This document shows, one piece after another, positions 40,673 through 50,159 of a stretch of 64,000 nucleotides of DNA; positions within the stretch are counted from its first letter, which is position 1; each line of letters opens with the position of its first letter. This DNA is from Mycolicibacterium bacteremicum. GTDB taxonomy: Bacteria; Actinomycetota; Actinomycetes; Mycobacteriales; Mycobacteriaceae. The translations under genes were made by a program, and so were the position numbers. Under the pieces are notes generated by a model that was not told the origin of the DNA, did no database searches, and saw only the letters and a program-made list of their open reading frames with translations. The stretch lies in NCBI RefSeq assembly GCF_943913955.1, contig NZ_CALUAE010000023.1:15839-79838 (forward strand), written 5' to 3'.

Positions 40673-42264
40673 CGGGTGCGCCATCGGTCCTGGCGCAGGC
40701 GCTCACCGCGTCGATGACCTCGACCGACCGCGCGTTGGCCGTCCTGGACACCGAGACCGGCACCTGGAACCATCATCCGTGGGGTGAGATCCATGCCAGG
40801 GCCGAGAACGTGGCCGCGCACATCTGCGATAGCGGAGCAAACACCATCGGCCTGGTCGGCGACCCGACCGCCGAGTTCATCTCGGCCGTCCCGGGGGCGT
40901 TCCTGGCCGGCGCCGGGGTCTCGATCCTGCCCGGCCCGGTCCGCGGTGCCGACCCCAAGCGCTGGGCCCGCGCCACCCTGGACCGGTTCGCCGCCATCGG
41001 GGTGCGCACGGTGTTCAGCCTTGGCACGCATCTGCACGAACTGAGCGCGGCCGACAGCCATCTCGCCGTGCACGATGTCAGCCGAATCGCGCACCCGCAG
41101 CGCTCCCACACGCATACCGGGACGGTCGGGGCGGGCGATGTCGCCGTGCTGCAGGGCACCGCCGGGTCCACCGGCACCCCGCGCACCGCGCAGCTGTCCC
41201 CCGAGGCGGTGCTGGCCAATATCGGCGCCCTCGTGTCCCGGGTCGAGGTCACCGACGCCGACTGCGGGCATTCCTGGCTGCCGCTCTATCACGATATGGG
41301 ACTGTCCTTCGTGCTGACGATGGCGCTCTCGGGTGCCGAGCTGTGGCAGGCGCCGACGACGGCGTTCTCCGCGCAGCCGTTCGGTTGGCTCAAGTGGATC
41401 ACCGAGAGCCGGGCGACGCTGACGGCCGCGCCGAACATGGCCTACAACATCGTGGGCAAGTACTCGAGTCTGGTCAGCGATGTCGACTTCGGCACACTGC
41501 GGTTCGCACTCAACGGCGGTGAGCCCGTCGACTGCGACGGCAGCCGGCTCTTCGCCCGGGAGATGGCCCGCTTCGGCCTGGACCCCGGCGCACTGGCACC
41601 GTCCTACGGGCTGGCCGAATCCAATTGCGCGGTGGCGGTTCCCACGCCGGGCAGCGGTTTGCGGGTCGACGAGATCCAGGTGGTCACCGACGACGGCGGC
41701 TACGTGCGCAAGCACGCCGTGCTGGGCCACGCCATCGACGGGATGCAGATGCGCATCGTCGGCAACGACCGCTTCTCCGGCGGGGTGTCCGACCGCGAGG
41801 TCGGCGAGGTCGAGATCCGCGGCACCTCGATGATGCGCGGCTATCTCGGTGAAGCCGCCGTCGACCCCCAAACCTGGTTCCCCACCGGGGATATCGGCTA
41901 TCTGCTGGACGGCGGCCTGGTGATCTGCGGGCGCGCCAAGGAGATCATCACCGTCGCCGGGCGCAACATCTTCCCGACCGAGATCGAGAAGGTCGCCGCC
42001 CAGGTCGACGGTGTGCGCGCCGGCGCCGTCGTCGCCGTCGGTACCGACGGCCCCACCACCCGCCCCGGTCTGGTGATCACCGCCGAATTCAAGGGTGCCG
42101 ACGAGCCCGCCGCCCGAACGGCCATGGTGGCGCTGATCGCCTCCGAATGTGGCGTGGTGCCCGCCGATGTCGTGTTCGTCCGGCCCGGTTCGCTGCCGCG
42201 GACCTCCTCGGGCAAGCTGCGCCGCCTCGAAGTCAAACGCAACCTGGAGGGCGCCGGGCAATGA
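40669..42264 (+). CDS. mbtM: Long-chain fatty acyl-AMP ligase MbtM (FadD33-like)
   Basis: 531 aa ANL enzyme. The P-loop is LQGTAGSTGTP (161-171), followed by WLPLYHDMGLS, the adenylate motif SYGLAESNCAV, WFPTGDIGYL and a C-terminal SSGKLRR lysine. The HDMG and absence of CoA-ligase features match FAAL-type enzymes that load acyl-AMP onto ACP. Activates the mycobactin acyl chain and transfers it to MbtL. GTG start overlaps the mbtL stop; stop overlaps the mbtN ATG (ATGA). Confidence 0.92.
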   Translation: MTGAPSVLAQALTASMTSTDRALAVLDTETGTWNHHPWGEIHARAENVAAHICDSGANTIGLVGDPTAEFISAVPGAFLAGAGVSILPGPVRGADPKRWARATLDRFAAIGVRTVFSLGTHLHELSAADSHLAVHDVSRIAHPQRSHTHTGTVGAGDVAVLQGTAGSTGTPRTAQLSPEAVLANIGALVSRVEVTDADCGHSWLPLYHDMGLSFVLTMALSGAELWQAPTTAFSAQPFGWLKWITESRATLTAAPNMAYNIVGKYSSLVSDVDFGTLRFALNGGEPVDCDGSRLFAREMARFGLDPGALAPSYGLAESNCAVAVPTPGSGLRVDEIQVVTDDGGYVRKHAVLGHAIDGMQMRIVGNDRFSGGVSDREVGEVEIRGTSMMRGYLGEAAVDPQTWFPTGDIGYLLDGGLVICGRAKEIITVAGRNIFPTEIEKVAAQVDGVRAGAVVAVGTDGPTTRPGLVITAEFKGADEPAARTAMVALIASECGVVPADVVFVRPGSLPRTSSGKLRRLEVKRNLEGAGQ

Positions 42265-43442
42265 CAGTGCTCAACGACTCGCCGGCCACCACCTCGCTGC
42301 AGGAGTTCGAGGACCTGCTCGACCGGGTCTTCGACGACCGGGTGCGGGACTGGACCGCCGAGGCCGAACGGACCGGCACGTTCCCCCGTCAGCTCATCGA
42401 ATACCTGGGCCGCGAAGGCGTTTTCAGCGCCAAATGGGGTGACGCCCAGCAGCCCGATGTGGCCAAGGTGATCGCCCTGGCGTTGCGGCTGGGCAGGCTC
42501 GGCTCCGCCGGTATCGCGGTCGGGGTCAGCCTGCACGACTCGGCGATCGCACTGCTGCGCCGGTTCGGGCGCTCCGACCACCTGCGCGACATCTGCGAAC
42601 AGGCCATCCGCGGTGAGACCGTGCTGTGCGTCGGCGCGTCCGAGGAGTCCGGCGGATCGGACCTGCAGATCGTCGGCACCACCGTGCGGTCGGTGCGCGA
42701 CGGCCTCGCGGTCACCGGGGTCAAGAAGTTCGTATCACTCTCGCCCATCGCCGATTACGTGATGGCCGTCGCCCGCAACGTCGACAACGACCCCACCAGC
42801 AGGCACGGCAACGTCGTCGTCGTCGCGGTGCCGTTGCACGATCCGGGAGTGCAGGTACGCACGCCCTACAACAAGGTGGGCGCGGGCCCGTTGGACACCG
42901 CGGCCGTGCACATCGACACCTGGGTGCCGGCCGACGCGCTGGTCGCCCGCGCCGGCACCGGGCTGGCCGCGATCTCCTGGGGGCTGGCCCACGAGCGGAT
43001 GTCGGTGGCCGGCCAGATCGCCGGCAGCTGCCAGCGGGTACTCGGGATCACGTTGGCGCGCATGATGAGTCGCAGCCAGTTCGGGCACACCCTCTACGAA
43101 CACCAGGCGCTGCGGATGCGGATGGCCGACCTGCAGGCCCGGGTGGATCTGCTGCGGCACGCGCTGACCGGTATCGCCGCCGGCGGCAAGCTCGACCTGC
43201 GCACCGCGGCCGCGATGAAGGTGTGCGCGGCCCGCCTCGGCGAGGAGGTGGTCTCGGAGTGCATGCACATCTTCGGCGGCACCGGATATCTGGTCGACGA
43301 GACCCCGCTGGGTCAGTGGTGGCGCGACATGAAGCTCGCCCGCGTCGGCGGCGGTACCGACGAGGTGCTGTGGGAACTGGTCGCGGCCGCCATGAAACCC
43401 GATTACGACGGGTACGCCGCGATGATGGGCGCCACGCCCTGA
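42261..43442 (+). CDS. mbtN: Acyl-ACP dehydrogenase MbtN (FadE14-like)
   Basis: 393 aa acyl-CoA dehydrogenase fold, start at ATG 42261 overlapping the mbtM stop. Flavin-binding segments CVGASEESGGSD and VTGVKKFVSLSP in the middle domain; RSQFGHTLYEHQALRMRMAD and MHIFGGTGYLVDE in the C-terminal domain. Introduces the alpha-beta double bond of the mycobactin acyl chain on MbtL. Third gene of the mbt-2 operon and convergent with mbtK, as in Rv1346/Rv1347c. Confidence 0.92.
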   Translation: MTVLNDSPATTSLQEFEDLLDRVFDDRVRDWTAEAERTGTFPRQLIEYLGREGVFSAKWGDAQQPDVAKVIALALRLGRLGSAGIAVGVSLHDSAIALLRRFGRSDHLRDICEQAIRGETVLCVGASEESGGSDLQIVGTTVRSVRDGLAVTGVKKFVSLSPIADYVMAVARNVDNDPTSRHGNVVVVAVPLHDPGVQVRTPYNKVGAGPLDTAAVHIDTWVPADALVARAGTGLAAISWGLAHERMSVAGQIAGSCQRVLGITLARMMSRSQFGHTLYEHQALRMRMADLQARVDLLRHALTGIAAGGKLDLRTAAAMKVCAARLGEEVVSECMHIFGGTGYLVDETPLGQWWRDMKLARVGGGTDEVLWELVAAAMKPDYDGYAAMMGATP

Positions 43443-43466
43443 CGCGGGCGGGGCACCTCCCCCTCG

Positions 43467-43524
43467 CGAGCAGACGCCGATACCCCCGAAGTCGGCACCT
43501 TTAAGGGGTACACGCGCGTGCTCG
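43467..43524. repeat. Imperfect inverted repeat between convergent mbtN and mbtK
   Basis: Left arm CGAGCAGACGCCGATACCCC (43467-43486), right arm GGGGTACACGCGCGTGCTCG (43505-43524); 15 of 20 positions pair, loop 18 nt. Shares the CGCG-TACC-C/G-run layout with 36240-36295. Probably a bidirectional terminator or a dispersed intergenic repeat. Confidence 0.6.
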
Positions 43525-43528
43525 GTGA

Positions 43529-44158
43529 CTAACGCAGGGCCGGAATGTCTTCGGGCGTACGCGGAAACACGTACAGCGCCATCTTGCGGTTCGCCATCTG
43601 GTGCTCACCCAGGAACGTGCAGCCCACGTATTCGACGAGTCGCCGCGCCCCGGTGTTGCGGTGATCCGGGTCGAACATCACCCGTCGGCACTGTGGTTCC
43701 CGTTCGAAGATATCGGCCATCAGCTTGGGCAACATCAGCGGCGCGATACCACGGTTGACCAGTCGGGTGTCGGCGATCGCCGCGTGCACGCCGAGGTCAT
43801 ACGGATCCGCCTCGTACCGGGTGGCGATGGAATCCTTTGCCGCCCTGTACACCTCGACGTAGCCGATGTCCTCACCCTTGCGGCTGGTGAGGAACGGCCG
43901 GGAGAACGTCCCGGCCAGTTGGGCTTTGAGGTACAGCCGCCAGCGCTCCGGCGGCCACGCGTACTCCCAGGCCTCGGCCAGGTGCGGCAGATTCATCCAC
44001 TCCGAGATCAGCTCGGCGTCGGTGTCGGGATCGACGAGGCGCACGTCGTACGGATCTTTCACGGTGGGCGTGCACGGCGGGCCGACCAGACGCACCTCAT
44101 CGGGGAGGTCGGTCAGCTCGCGCGGCAGGATCGGCAGCGGCTCGTCAGTCTCGATCAT
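43529..44158 (-). CDS. mbtK: Lysine N-acyltransferase MbtK
   Basis: 209 aa GNAT-fold protein. ATG 44158 is chosen since the resulting length equals Rv1347c; a GTG-type start further upstream has no support. Seen: EWMNLPHLAEAWEYAWPPERW, EVYRAAKDSIATRYEADPYD, DTRLVNRGIAPLMLPKLM with the acyl-donor loop, and FDPDHRNTGARRLVEYVGC. Transfers the MbtL-bound acyl chain to the epsilon-N of (hydroxy)lysine in mycobactin. Convergent with mbtN. Confidence 0.93.
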   Translation of the reverse strand: MIETDEPLPILPRELTDLPDEVRLVGPPCTPTVKDPYDVRLVDPDTDAELISEWMNLPHLAEAWEYAWPPERWRLYLKAQLAGTFSRPFLTSRKGEDIGYVEVYRAAKDSIATRYEADPYDLGVHAAIADTRLVNRGIAPLMLPKLMADIFEREPQCRRVMFDPDHRNTGARRLVEYVGCTFLGEHQMANRKMALYVFPRTPEDIPALR

Positions 44159-44248
44159 TTGACTGCGAAGCCTACCCAACTGCGTGATCTTGGAGTCGCC
44201 TACATACCTGCCCGTGCCCGGTCCCACCCATGATGCGATCGTAGGGAC

Positions 44249-44440
44249 ATGACCCGCGATCAGGTCGAGGAATTACGAAGGTGGACCGACGCCGGCGCGC
44301 ACTGGCAGGTGGTGGCCCGCTCCCCCGGCCGGCTGACGATCGCGCTACTGCGTTGCGACGGCGGTGAGGAGGTCGAGCGGTTCACCTCGGCCGACCCGGC
44401 TCTGCTGGCTTACGTCGGATCCCGGGAGGGTTCGGCTTAG
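44249..44440 (+). CDS. Small conserved mycobacterial protein, unknown function
   Basis: 63 aa: DQVEELRRWTDAGAHWQVV, SPGRLTIALLRCDGGEEVERF and a short tail. No signal or membrane segment. The pattern (LRRW..GAHWxV...VTVxLLRCDGGEEVxR) is familiar to me from other mycobacterial hypotheticals, but no function is known. It lies 9 nt before the patatin-like gene and could be co-transcribed with it. Confidence 0.7.
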   Translation: MTRDQVEELRRWTDAGAHWQVVARSPGRLTIALLRCDGGEEVERFTSADPALLAYVGSREGSA

Positions 44441-44449
44441 AGTCACGTC

Positions 44450-46120
44450 GTGCAGATACCGTTCCTCGACCGGCGCGCCCCGCGTCCCGCGCCCGTCGAA
44501 GACGCCCAGGCGGATTCCGCCGAGGAGCTGGAGAACGTCGAGGCGCTCACCGCCGATCTGCCCACCGCCGATCCGGCGCTGGCCCTGCAGAAGATGGAGA
44601 ACCGGCTGGTCCGGCTGCACCTGGGGATGGCCGATGTGCTCAGCGACGATCAGCTGCGCCGACTGCGCTACCTGCTGAACTTCGCCAAGCTCTCCGATTT
44701 CGAGCCCGGTGCGGCCGGGCCGGGCGGCACCCGCGGGCGCGGTGATGTCGCGGTCGGGCCGGAACTGACGAATTGGCGCGCCCGGGTGGGTAACACGCTG
44801 CACGGTCCGCTGCGCGAGGAACGGGACCCGCTGACCGCGCTGCGCGACGCCCGCCACATTCTCGACGCCCTGTCCTACGAGCAGGACGAGCAGCGCCGCA
44901 CACTCGCCGAGCGGCACGCCGACCGGTTCTCGATGGACGAGCTGGACGCCGAGGTCGGCCACAAGAAGCTGGTCACCGTCCTCGGTGGCGGCGGCGGTGC
45001 CGGGTTCGTCTACATCGGCGGCATGCAGCGGCTGCTGGAGGCCGGGCAGGTGCCGGACTACATGATCGGCTCGTCGATCGGGTCGGTCATCGGGGCGGTG
45101 ATGGCCCGCTCACTGCCCGTGCCGATCGAGGAGTACGTGGCCTGGGCGAAGACGGTGTCCTACCGCGCCATCCTCGGTCCCGAGGAGCTGCGCCGTCGGC
45201 ACGGGTTGACCGGGATGTTCTCGCTGCGCTTCGACGAGTTCGCCCACGCGCTGTTCACCCGCGAGGACGGCGAGCAGATGCGGATGTCGGATCTCGGCAT
45301 CCCGTACGAGGCGGTGATCGCCGGGGTGCGCAGGCAGCCGTTCGCCGCACTGCCCGCGAAGTTCCGCCATCAGGAGCTCGCGGTGCTGCGGCTGCGCACG
45401 CTGCCGTTCCTGCCGATCGGGATGGGGCCGGAGGTGGCCGCCCGGATGTGGCAGGCCGCGGCGTTCATCGACTCCCGGGTGGTCAAGGCCATCGTGGTGG
45501 GCGGTGACGACCTGACCCGGGATTTCAATGTCGTTGATGCGGCATCCTTCTCGTCGGCCATTCCCGGTGTGCTGCACCATGAGACCCGCGATCCGCGGAT
45601 GGTGCCGATCCTCGACGAGATACTGGCCACCCATGATGTCGGCGCCATCGTCGACGGCGGGACCGCCAGCAACGTCCCGGTGGAGTTGGCCTGGAAGCGC
45701 ATCCGTGACGGCCGGCTCGGCACCCGCAACGCGTGCTATCTGGCCTTCGACTGTTTTCACCCGCAGTGGGATCCGCGGCATCTGTGGCTGGCGCCCATCG
45801 CGCAGGCCATCCAGTTGCAGATGGTGCGCAACCTGCCCTATTCCGATCACGTCGTGCGGTTCGCGCCGACGCTGTCCCCGGTGAACCTGGCGCCCTCGAC
45901 CGGCTCGATCGACCGGGCCTGCGGCTGGGGCTATCAGCGGGTGGACAAGGCAATCCCGGTGACATCGGCTCTGCTGCAGCCGGTCTGGTGGGAAGATCGG
46001 GTGCCGACAGCCGGCAGCCGGGCCGCCCGCGACAAGGCCACCCCGATGAGCACCGTGTTGTCGGAGGCGCAGCGCCCGCGCAACCGGTTCGAGCGGTGGC
46101 GCGACCGCTACATCACCTGA
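44450..46120 (+). CDS. Patatin-like phospholipase/lipase
   Basis: 556 aa from GTG 44450. About 170 mostly helical residues precede the patatin core. Oxyanion glycine loop LGGGGGAGFVYIGG (178-191), nucleophile GSSIG with Ser209, dyad Asp in VDGG (Asp402). Expected to hydrolyse acyl esters (phospholipid or triacylglycerol). No signal peptide; likely membrane-associated or cytosolic. The N-terminal extension may bind lipid or partners. Convergent with the DUF2237 gene, with only 7 nt between stops. Confidence 0.86.
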   Translation: MQIPFLDRRAPRPAPVEDAQADSAEELENVEALTADLPTADPALALQKMENRLVRLHLGMADVLSDDQLRRLRYLLNFAKLSDFEPGAAGPGGTRGRGDVAVGPELTNWRARVGNTLHGPLREERDPLTALRDARHILDALSYEQDEQRRTLAERHADRFSMDELDAEVGHKKLVTVLGGGGGAGFVYIGGMQRLLEAGQVPDYMIGSSIGSVIGAVMARSLPVPIEEYVAWAKTVSYRAILGPEELRRRHGLTGMFSLRFDEFAHALFTREDGEQMRMSDLGIPYEAVIAGVRRQPFAALPAKFRHQELAVLRLRTLPFLPIGMGPEVAARMWQAAAFIDSRVVKAIVVGGDDLTRDFNVVDAASFSSAIPGVLHHETRDPRMVPILDEILATHDVGAIVDGGTASNVPVELAWKRIRDGRLGTRNACYLAFDCFHPQWDPRHLWLAPIAQAIQLQMVRNLPYSDHVVRFAPTLSPVNLAPSTGSIDRACGWGYQRVDKAIPVTSALLQPVWWEDRVPTAGSRAARDKATPMSTVLSEAQRPRNRFERWRDRYIT

Positions 46121-46127
46121 TGTTCAG

Positions 46128-46523
46128 CTAAAGGTCGCTGGCGTCGTCGGGAACGTCGACGGCGTACTCGGCGAGCACCTCGATGGGGACGATGTTGAGC
46201 GTGCGTTCGTGGGTGCACGCCATCACCACCGGAGCGGCGTAGCCGTCCTGGTAGGCGCGCAGCCAGTTCACCGCCGTCACACACCAGCGGTCACCGGGCA
46301 CCAGCCCCGGGAAGCGGTACTGCGGCATCGGGGTGCTCAGGTCGTTGGCGATGGAGCGCTGGTGTTCCAGGAATTCGGCGGTCACCACGGCGCAGATAGT
46401 GTGCATGCCTGCATCTTCCGGGCCGGTCGAGCAGCAGCCGTCGCGGTAGAAGCCGGTGACCGGATCGCTGCCGCACGGTTCCAGCGGGCCGCCCAGCACA
46501 TTCAGTTCGGGGTGTTCGGGCAT
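46128..46523 (-). CDS. DUF2237 family protein
   Basis: 131 aa. Diagnostic segments: NVLGGPLEPCGSDPVTGFYRDG, then CCSTGPEDAGMHTICAVVT, and GDRWCVTAVNWLRAYQDG. The conserved Cys residues (PCGSDP, DGCCSTG, TICA, DRWCV) could bind metal or be redox-active. No function is established for the family. Cytosolic by sequence. Confidence 0.85.
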   Translation of the reverse strand: MPEHPELNVLGGPLEPCGSDPVTGFYRDGCCSTGPEDAGMHTICAVVTAEFLEHQRSIANDLSTPMPQYRFPGLVPGDRWCVTAVNWLRAYQDGYAAPVVMACTHERTLNIVPIEVLAEYAVDVPDDASDL

Positions 46524-46545
46524 GACCCCATCATGCTCGCCGGGC

Positions 46546-49500
46546 TCACAGCGTGGTGACCGCCACCCCGTTGACGGTCACACCGATCAGTTGATACAGC
46601 CACGCCGCGGCGTTGGTGTAGGCGGTCGCGATCGCATTCGAACGCTGTAGTGCCAGGTTGCGGAAGGTGATGCCGCCGACGGTGGCCCCGTTCTCGGTGA
46701 TCATGGCCAGGATTCGCCCGGCGCTGGACGGGGTGGCGCTGATGGTCAGGCCTTCGATCGTCACGTTGCGCACGCTGGTGCCCGCGTTGCCCGCGTAGAC
46801 CAGCACCGCACCGTGCACGACGGTGGCACTGGTGTTCGCGTTCGTGATGGTGCCGCCCAGGATGCGTACCCCGTCCACCGAGCGGGTGTCATAGCTCCAT
46901 TCGGTGGCGATGTAGACACCGGCGGAGTCGGTATCGCGCACCGTGATGTTGTTGTAGGTGATGTTGGTGCCGCCGACGACGCTGACACCACGCCCCCAGG
47001 TGGTGCCGTTGACGGTCGGATTGTTGATGACGATATCGCGGCTGACGCCGCCGGTATCGGGCACGTAGGACACCACCGCGATGCCGTCGTCACCGGTCCA
47101 CTCGGTATAGGGATTGTTGACCACGCCGTTGTGCGAGCCGTTGGTCATGTGGATGCCGTCGGCCCGGGAGCGGATCACCCGGACGTCGTTGAGCTCGAAA
47201 TAGCCTGCGTGGTCCAGGTATATCCCGGCGCCGGCCGATCCGTTGATCGTCACATCGGTGACGGTGACGTGGTCGGCCATGATCACCAGCTTGTGGTGCT
47301 GGGGCGCGTAGTAGCGCGGACCGGTCAGCGCGGCGCCGAGCGTGATGTCGCGCAGGGTCACCCCGTCGGCCAGGATCTGCACCGAGGAGGTGTTGTCGTT
47401 GGTCGCGTACAGCGTGGCACCGTTGCCGTTGATGGTCACTCCGGGCACCCGGATCGTGAGAACCCCGGAGTGCCGGTAGATCTGCGGGGCCAGGGTGAGG
47501 GTGTCACCGGGTTTGAGCGCGTCGAACATGCCCTGTAGCAGTCCGGTGCTGTCGCCGGGCACGGTGGTGGTGCTGGGCTCGATGGTCACCGTGACCGCCA
47601 CGGTGGCGGTGCCGGTCCGGCCGTCGTTGGCGGCGACGGTGAAGGTGACGGTGTCGGCGCCGGGTGTCTGCGCTGCCGCATCGCGGGCGGCCTGGGTGGG
47701 TGTGAAGGTGTATCCGCCTTGGGCATTGATGAGCAGCGTGCCGTTACTCGGGGCCTTGGTGACGGTGTAGGTCAGCGGGTCGCCGTCGGGGTCGGTGAAG
47801 TTGAGCTGCCCGTTGACGATCCCGGTCGCCGGGTTGGGCGCGCCGACGGTCGGGACGCCGGCGGTGGGTGCGGTGTTGCCGCGGGTCAGGCTCAGCGTGC
47901 GCAGCGAGTTGTCCACCATGTCGGTGATGTGGATCTGGCTGCCGTCCGGGCTCAGCGCCAGTCGGTGCGAACCGTTTTCGGGCGAGCCGTCGACGGTCAC
48001 GGTGCGCAACACGGCGCGGGTGGCGGTGTCGATGACCGAGACGGTGTCGCGGCCGTTGGCGACGTAGAGCAGGCTGCCGTCCGGGCTGAGCGCGATGCCC
48101 TGCGGTTGGCTGCCGACGGTGATGGTGCCGACCACCGACCGCGTGCCGGTGTCGACGACCGAGACGGTGCCGCTGCCGTGATTGGTGACATAGACCCGGG
48201 ATCCGTCGGCCGATGCCACCAGTTCCGACGGGCTCGCGCCCACCGCGACCGGGTTGCCGACGACCGTGTTGGTGGCGGTGTCGATGACCGTGACGGTGCC
48301 GGCACCGGTATTGGCGACGTAGAGACGTGACCCGGCCAGCACGATGCCCCCCGGCTTGGCGCCGACGGCGATGGTCGCGACGATGCTGTTGGTCGCAGTG
48401 TTGATCACCGACACGGTGTTCTTGCCGTTGTTGGTGACGTAGATGCGGCTGCCGTCGGCCGAGACGTCGATACCGTAGACCTGGCCGCCGTTGGTGGTGA
48501 TCTTCTGCACGACAGTGTTGTTGGCGGTGTTGATCACCGATACCGCGTTGCTGCCCCCGACGTACACCCGGGTGCCGTCATCGCTCAACGCGATCGCCTT
48601 GGGCGAGCTGACCACCTTGACGGTGGTGGTCGCGCCGGTGGTCCGGTCGATCACCGAGACGCTGTTGCTGCCGGCGTTGGCGACGTAGATCTTGCCGGCC
48701 GACACCACAATCCCGGCCGGACTCCAGCCCACCCCCTTCGAGGAGGGCCCCGACAGCGCGGCCGGCAGCACCGGCACGGTGACGGTCACCGTGCTCGACA
48801 GCGTGCCGTCACCGACGGTGACGGTGAAGCTGTCGTAGTCGGCGGCCGCGGTGATGCCCGCGGCCAGCCGTGCCGCAGTGGTCGGTGTGTAGGTGAACGC
48901 ACCCGTGACGGGATGTACCGTCAGCGTCCCGCGGCCGGGTCCGGCGGCGACGTTGTAGCTCAACGGGTTCAGTCCGGCGCCGTTGATGGCGCCGGTGACG
49001 GTGCCGGTGTTCTGGTCAGGCGTGCCCTGGGTGGGGGCGGCCGAGGGCGGTATGCCGGTGACGGATTCGAGGAGCAGCGCGTCCTCGGTCTGGCGCCGGG
49101 TCCAGGCCAGCAGGGCCAGTGCCGCCGGTGTCTCGACCGGGACGTCGGAGGTGCCGTCGGCGGATTGGCGCGAGGTGACGGTGGCCGCTGCGACCGGCGC
49201 GGCGGTCTGCTCCGGGATGACGAGCTCCGGGATGACCGGCGCCGCAGTGGAACCGGGGGTCGCCGGTGCGGTGACGGGTGCGTCCGGCACGGTAGGGGTC
49301 ACCGCCCCGGCATCATCAGCGGCCGCACCGGCGTCGGTCAGCGAGGATTCGATCGTCCCGGGGGTGGCCGGCCCGGCCGCGGGGCGGGGTGTTGTCTCGC
49401 GGCAGGTCGTGCAGGACAGTGCACTGCGGGCGGTGCGCTTGCGGGTACTCGGTTGCGAGCGCGGCCCCTGCGGCGCGTCGGCCTTCGGCTCGTCGGTACC

Positions 49501-49857
49501 GGGCTCGTCGGTACCGGGCACGTCGGTACTGGGCTCGCCGGCGCCGGGCTCGCCGCTGGCGGGCTCCTCGCTGTCGGGCTCCTCGGCGTCCGGGGTGCCG
49601 GTATCCGGGGTGCCGGTATCCGGGGTGTCGACGGGGCGGTCCGGCCCGGCGGCTCCGGCACCACTGCCCGTACCGGCATCCGGCGCGGACGGCGATTCGC
49701 CACCCGACGGCGTCGAGGCCGGTGCGGTGGACCCGGCGCCCCCGCTCTCGGTGGACGCCGATGCGAGTGCGGGGGTACCGATCACCGCGTATCCGATACC
49801 GAGCGCCACCGCCAGCACCCCGATACGACCGATATGCGTTGCGTGAACCGTTGCCAT
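46546..49857 (-). CDS. Large exported YVTN beta-propeller / beta-helix protein
   Basis: 1,103 aa. Signal peptide (about 1-33), then a long acidic low-complexity stretch rich in repeats of the type PDTGT/DEPGT/SGEPG (about 34-165) and a Pro/Ala-rich linker. Two cadherin-like domains end in GAFTYTPT and GGYTFTPT. Between them lie about seven repeats of the form SRVYVTNxGSGTVSVVDT...VGxxPxGIALSPDG, a YVTN beta-propeller (about 370-660). The last 330 residues show right-handed beta-helix rungs (VTINGNGATLYATN, DGVTLRDITLG, HVTVTDVTINGSAGAGIYL). Likely a surface or cell-wall protein; ligand or glycan target unknown. No sorting or membrane anchor seen at the C-terminus. Confidence 0.87.
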   Translation of the reverse strand: MATVHATHIGRIGVLAVALGIGYAVIGTPALASASTESGGAGSTAPASTPSGGESPSAPDAGTGSGAGAAGPDRPVDTPDTGTPDTGTPDAEEPDSEEPASGEPGAGEPSTDVPGTDEPGTDEPKADAPQGPRSQPSTRKRTARSALSCTTCRETTPRPAAGPATPGTIESSLTDAGAAADDAGAVTPTVPDAPVTAPATPGSTAAPVIPELVIPEQTAAPVAAATVTSRQSADGTSDVPVETPAALALLAWTRRQTEDALLLESVTGIPPSAAPTQGTPDQNTGTVTGAINGAGLNPLSYNVAAGPGRGTLTVHPVTGAFTYTPTTAARLAAGITAAADYDSFTVTVGDGTLSSTVTVTVPVLPAALSGPSSKGVGWSPAGIVVSAGKIYVANAGSNSVSVIDRTTGATTTVKVVSSPKAIALSDDGTRVYVGGSNAVSVINTANNTVVQKITTNGGQVYGIDVSADGSRIYVTNNGKNTVSVINTATNSIVATIAVGAKPGGIVLAGSRLYVANTGAGTVTVIDTATNTVVGNPVAVGASPSELVASADGSRVYVTNHGSGTVSVVDTGTRSVVGTITVGSQPQGIALSPDGSLLYVANGRDTVSVIDTATRAVLRTVTVDGSPENGSHRLALSPDGSQIHITDMVDNSLRTLSLTRGNTAPTAGVPTVGAPNPATGIVNGQLNFTDPDGDPLTYTVTKAPSNGTLLINAQGGYTFTPTQAARDAAAQTPGADTVTFTVAANDGRTGTATVAVTVTIEPSTTTVPGDSTGLLQGMFDALKPGDTLTLAPQIYRHSGVLTIRVPGVTINGNGATLYATNDNTSSVQILADGVTLRDITLGAALTGPRYYAPQHHKLVIMADHVTVTDVTINGSAGAGIYLDHAGYFELNDVRVIRSRADGIHMTNGSHNGVVNNPYTEWTGDDGIAVVSYVPDTGGVSRDIVINNPTVNGTTWGRGVSVVGGTNITYNNITVRDTDSAGVYIATEWSYDTRSVDGVRILGGTITNANTSATVVHGAVLVYAGNAGTSVRNVTIEGLTISATPSSAGRILAMITENGATVGGITFRNLALQRSNAIATAYTNAAAWLYQLIGVTVNGVAVTTL

Positions 49858-50159
49858 CAGTCAGCCCGTCAGAGTGGGAGGCGCACCTCGTATTTGATTG
49901 TTCCGTTCGAAATCATGGCCAAGTTGTCATCGAAATGCATGTCATTCCAAGGAAATTCCACCTGAATTGCCTGCTCAGGGCGCCATCAACGAATGGCCGT
50001 CGCCGGTTGAATAGCGCGGCTACAAGTTTGCTAGAAATGGCATTCTGCGCGAAGTGTGCGGAATACCGCTGGCAATCTCCGGTTTATCGGGAATTGCCAG
50101 TATGTCGCGAATGAGAACAACTGCACATTGACCGCCGGCAACCGGTTTACAGTGTCTGC
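49858..50159. other. AT-richer intergenic region
   Basis: About 300 bp upstream of the propeller/helix gene. It is noticeably richer in A/T than the rest of the window, with short near-stop-rich frames and no coding signal. It should hold the promoter of the leftward gene and, at its right end, TTGACC (50128-50133) and TACAGT (50148-50153) six bases before the GTG of the rightward small gene; the 14-bp spacer is short. Confidence 0.5.

Noticed and set aside
44168..44177. IdeR half-site AAGCCTACCC upstream of mbtK
   Set aside because: The ten bases equal the core of the mbtL box, but the full 19-mer matches the consensus at only about 9 positions, so it is not called as a box.
46546..49857. 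PE/PPE or PE_PGRS protein
   Set aside because: No PE or PPE N-terminal domain; a signal peptide, propeller and beta-helix are seen instead.
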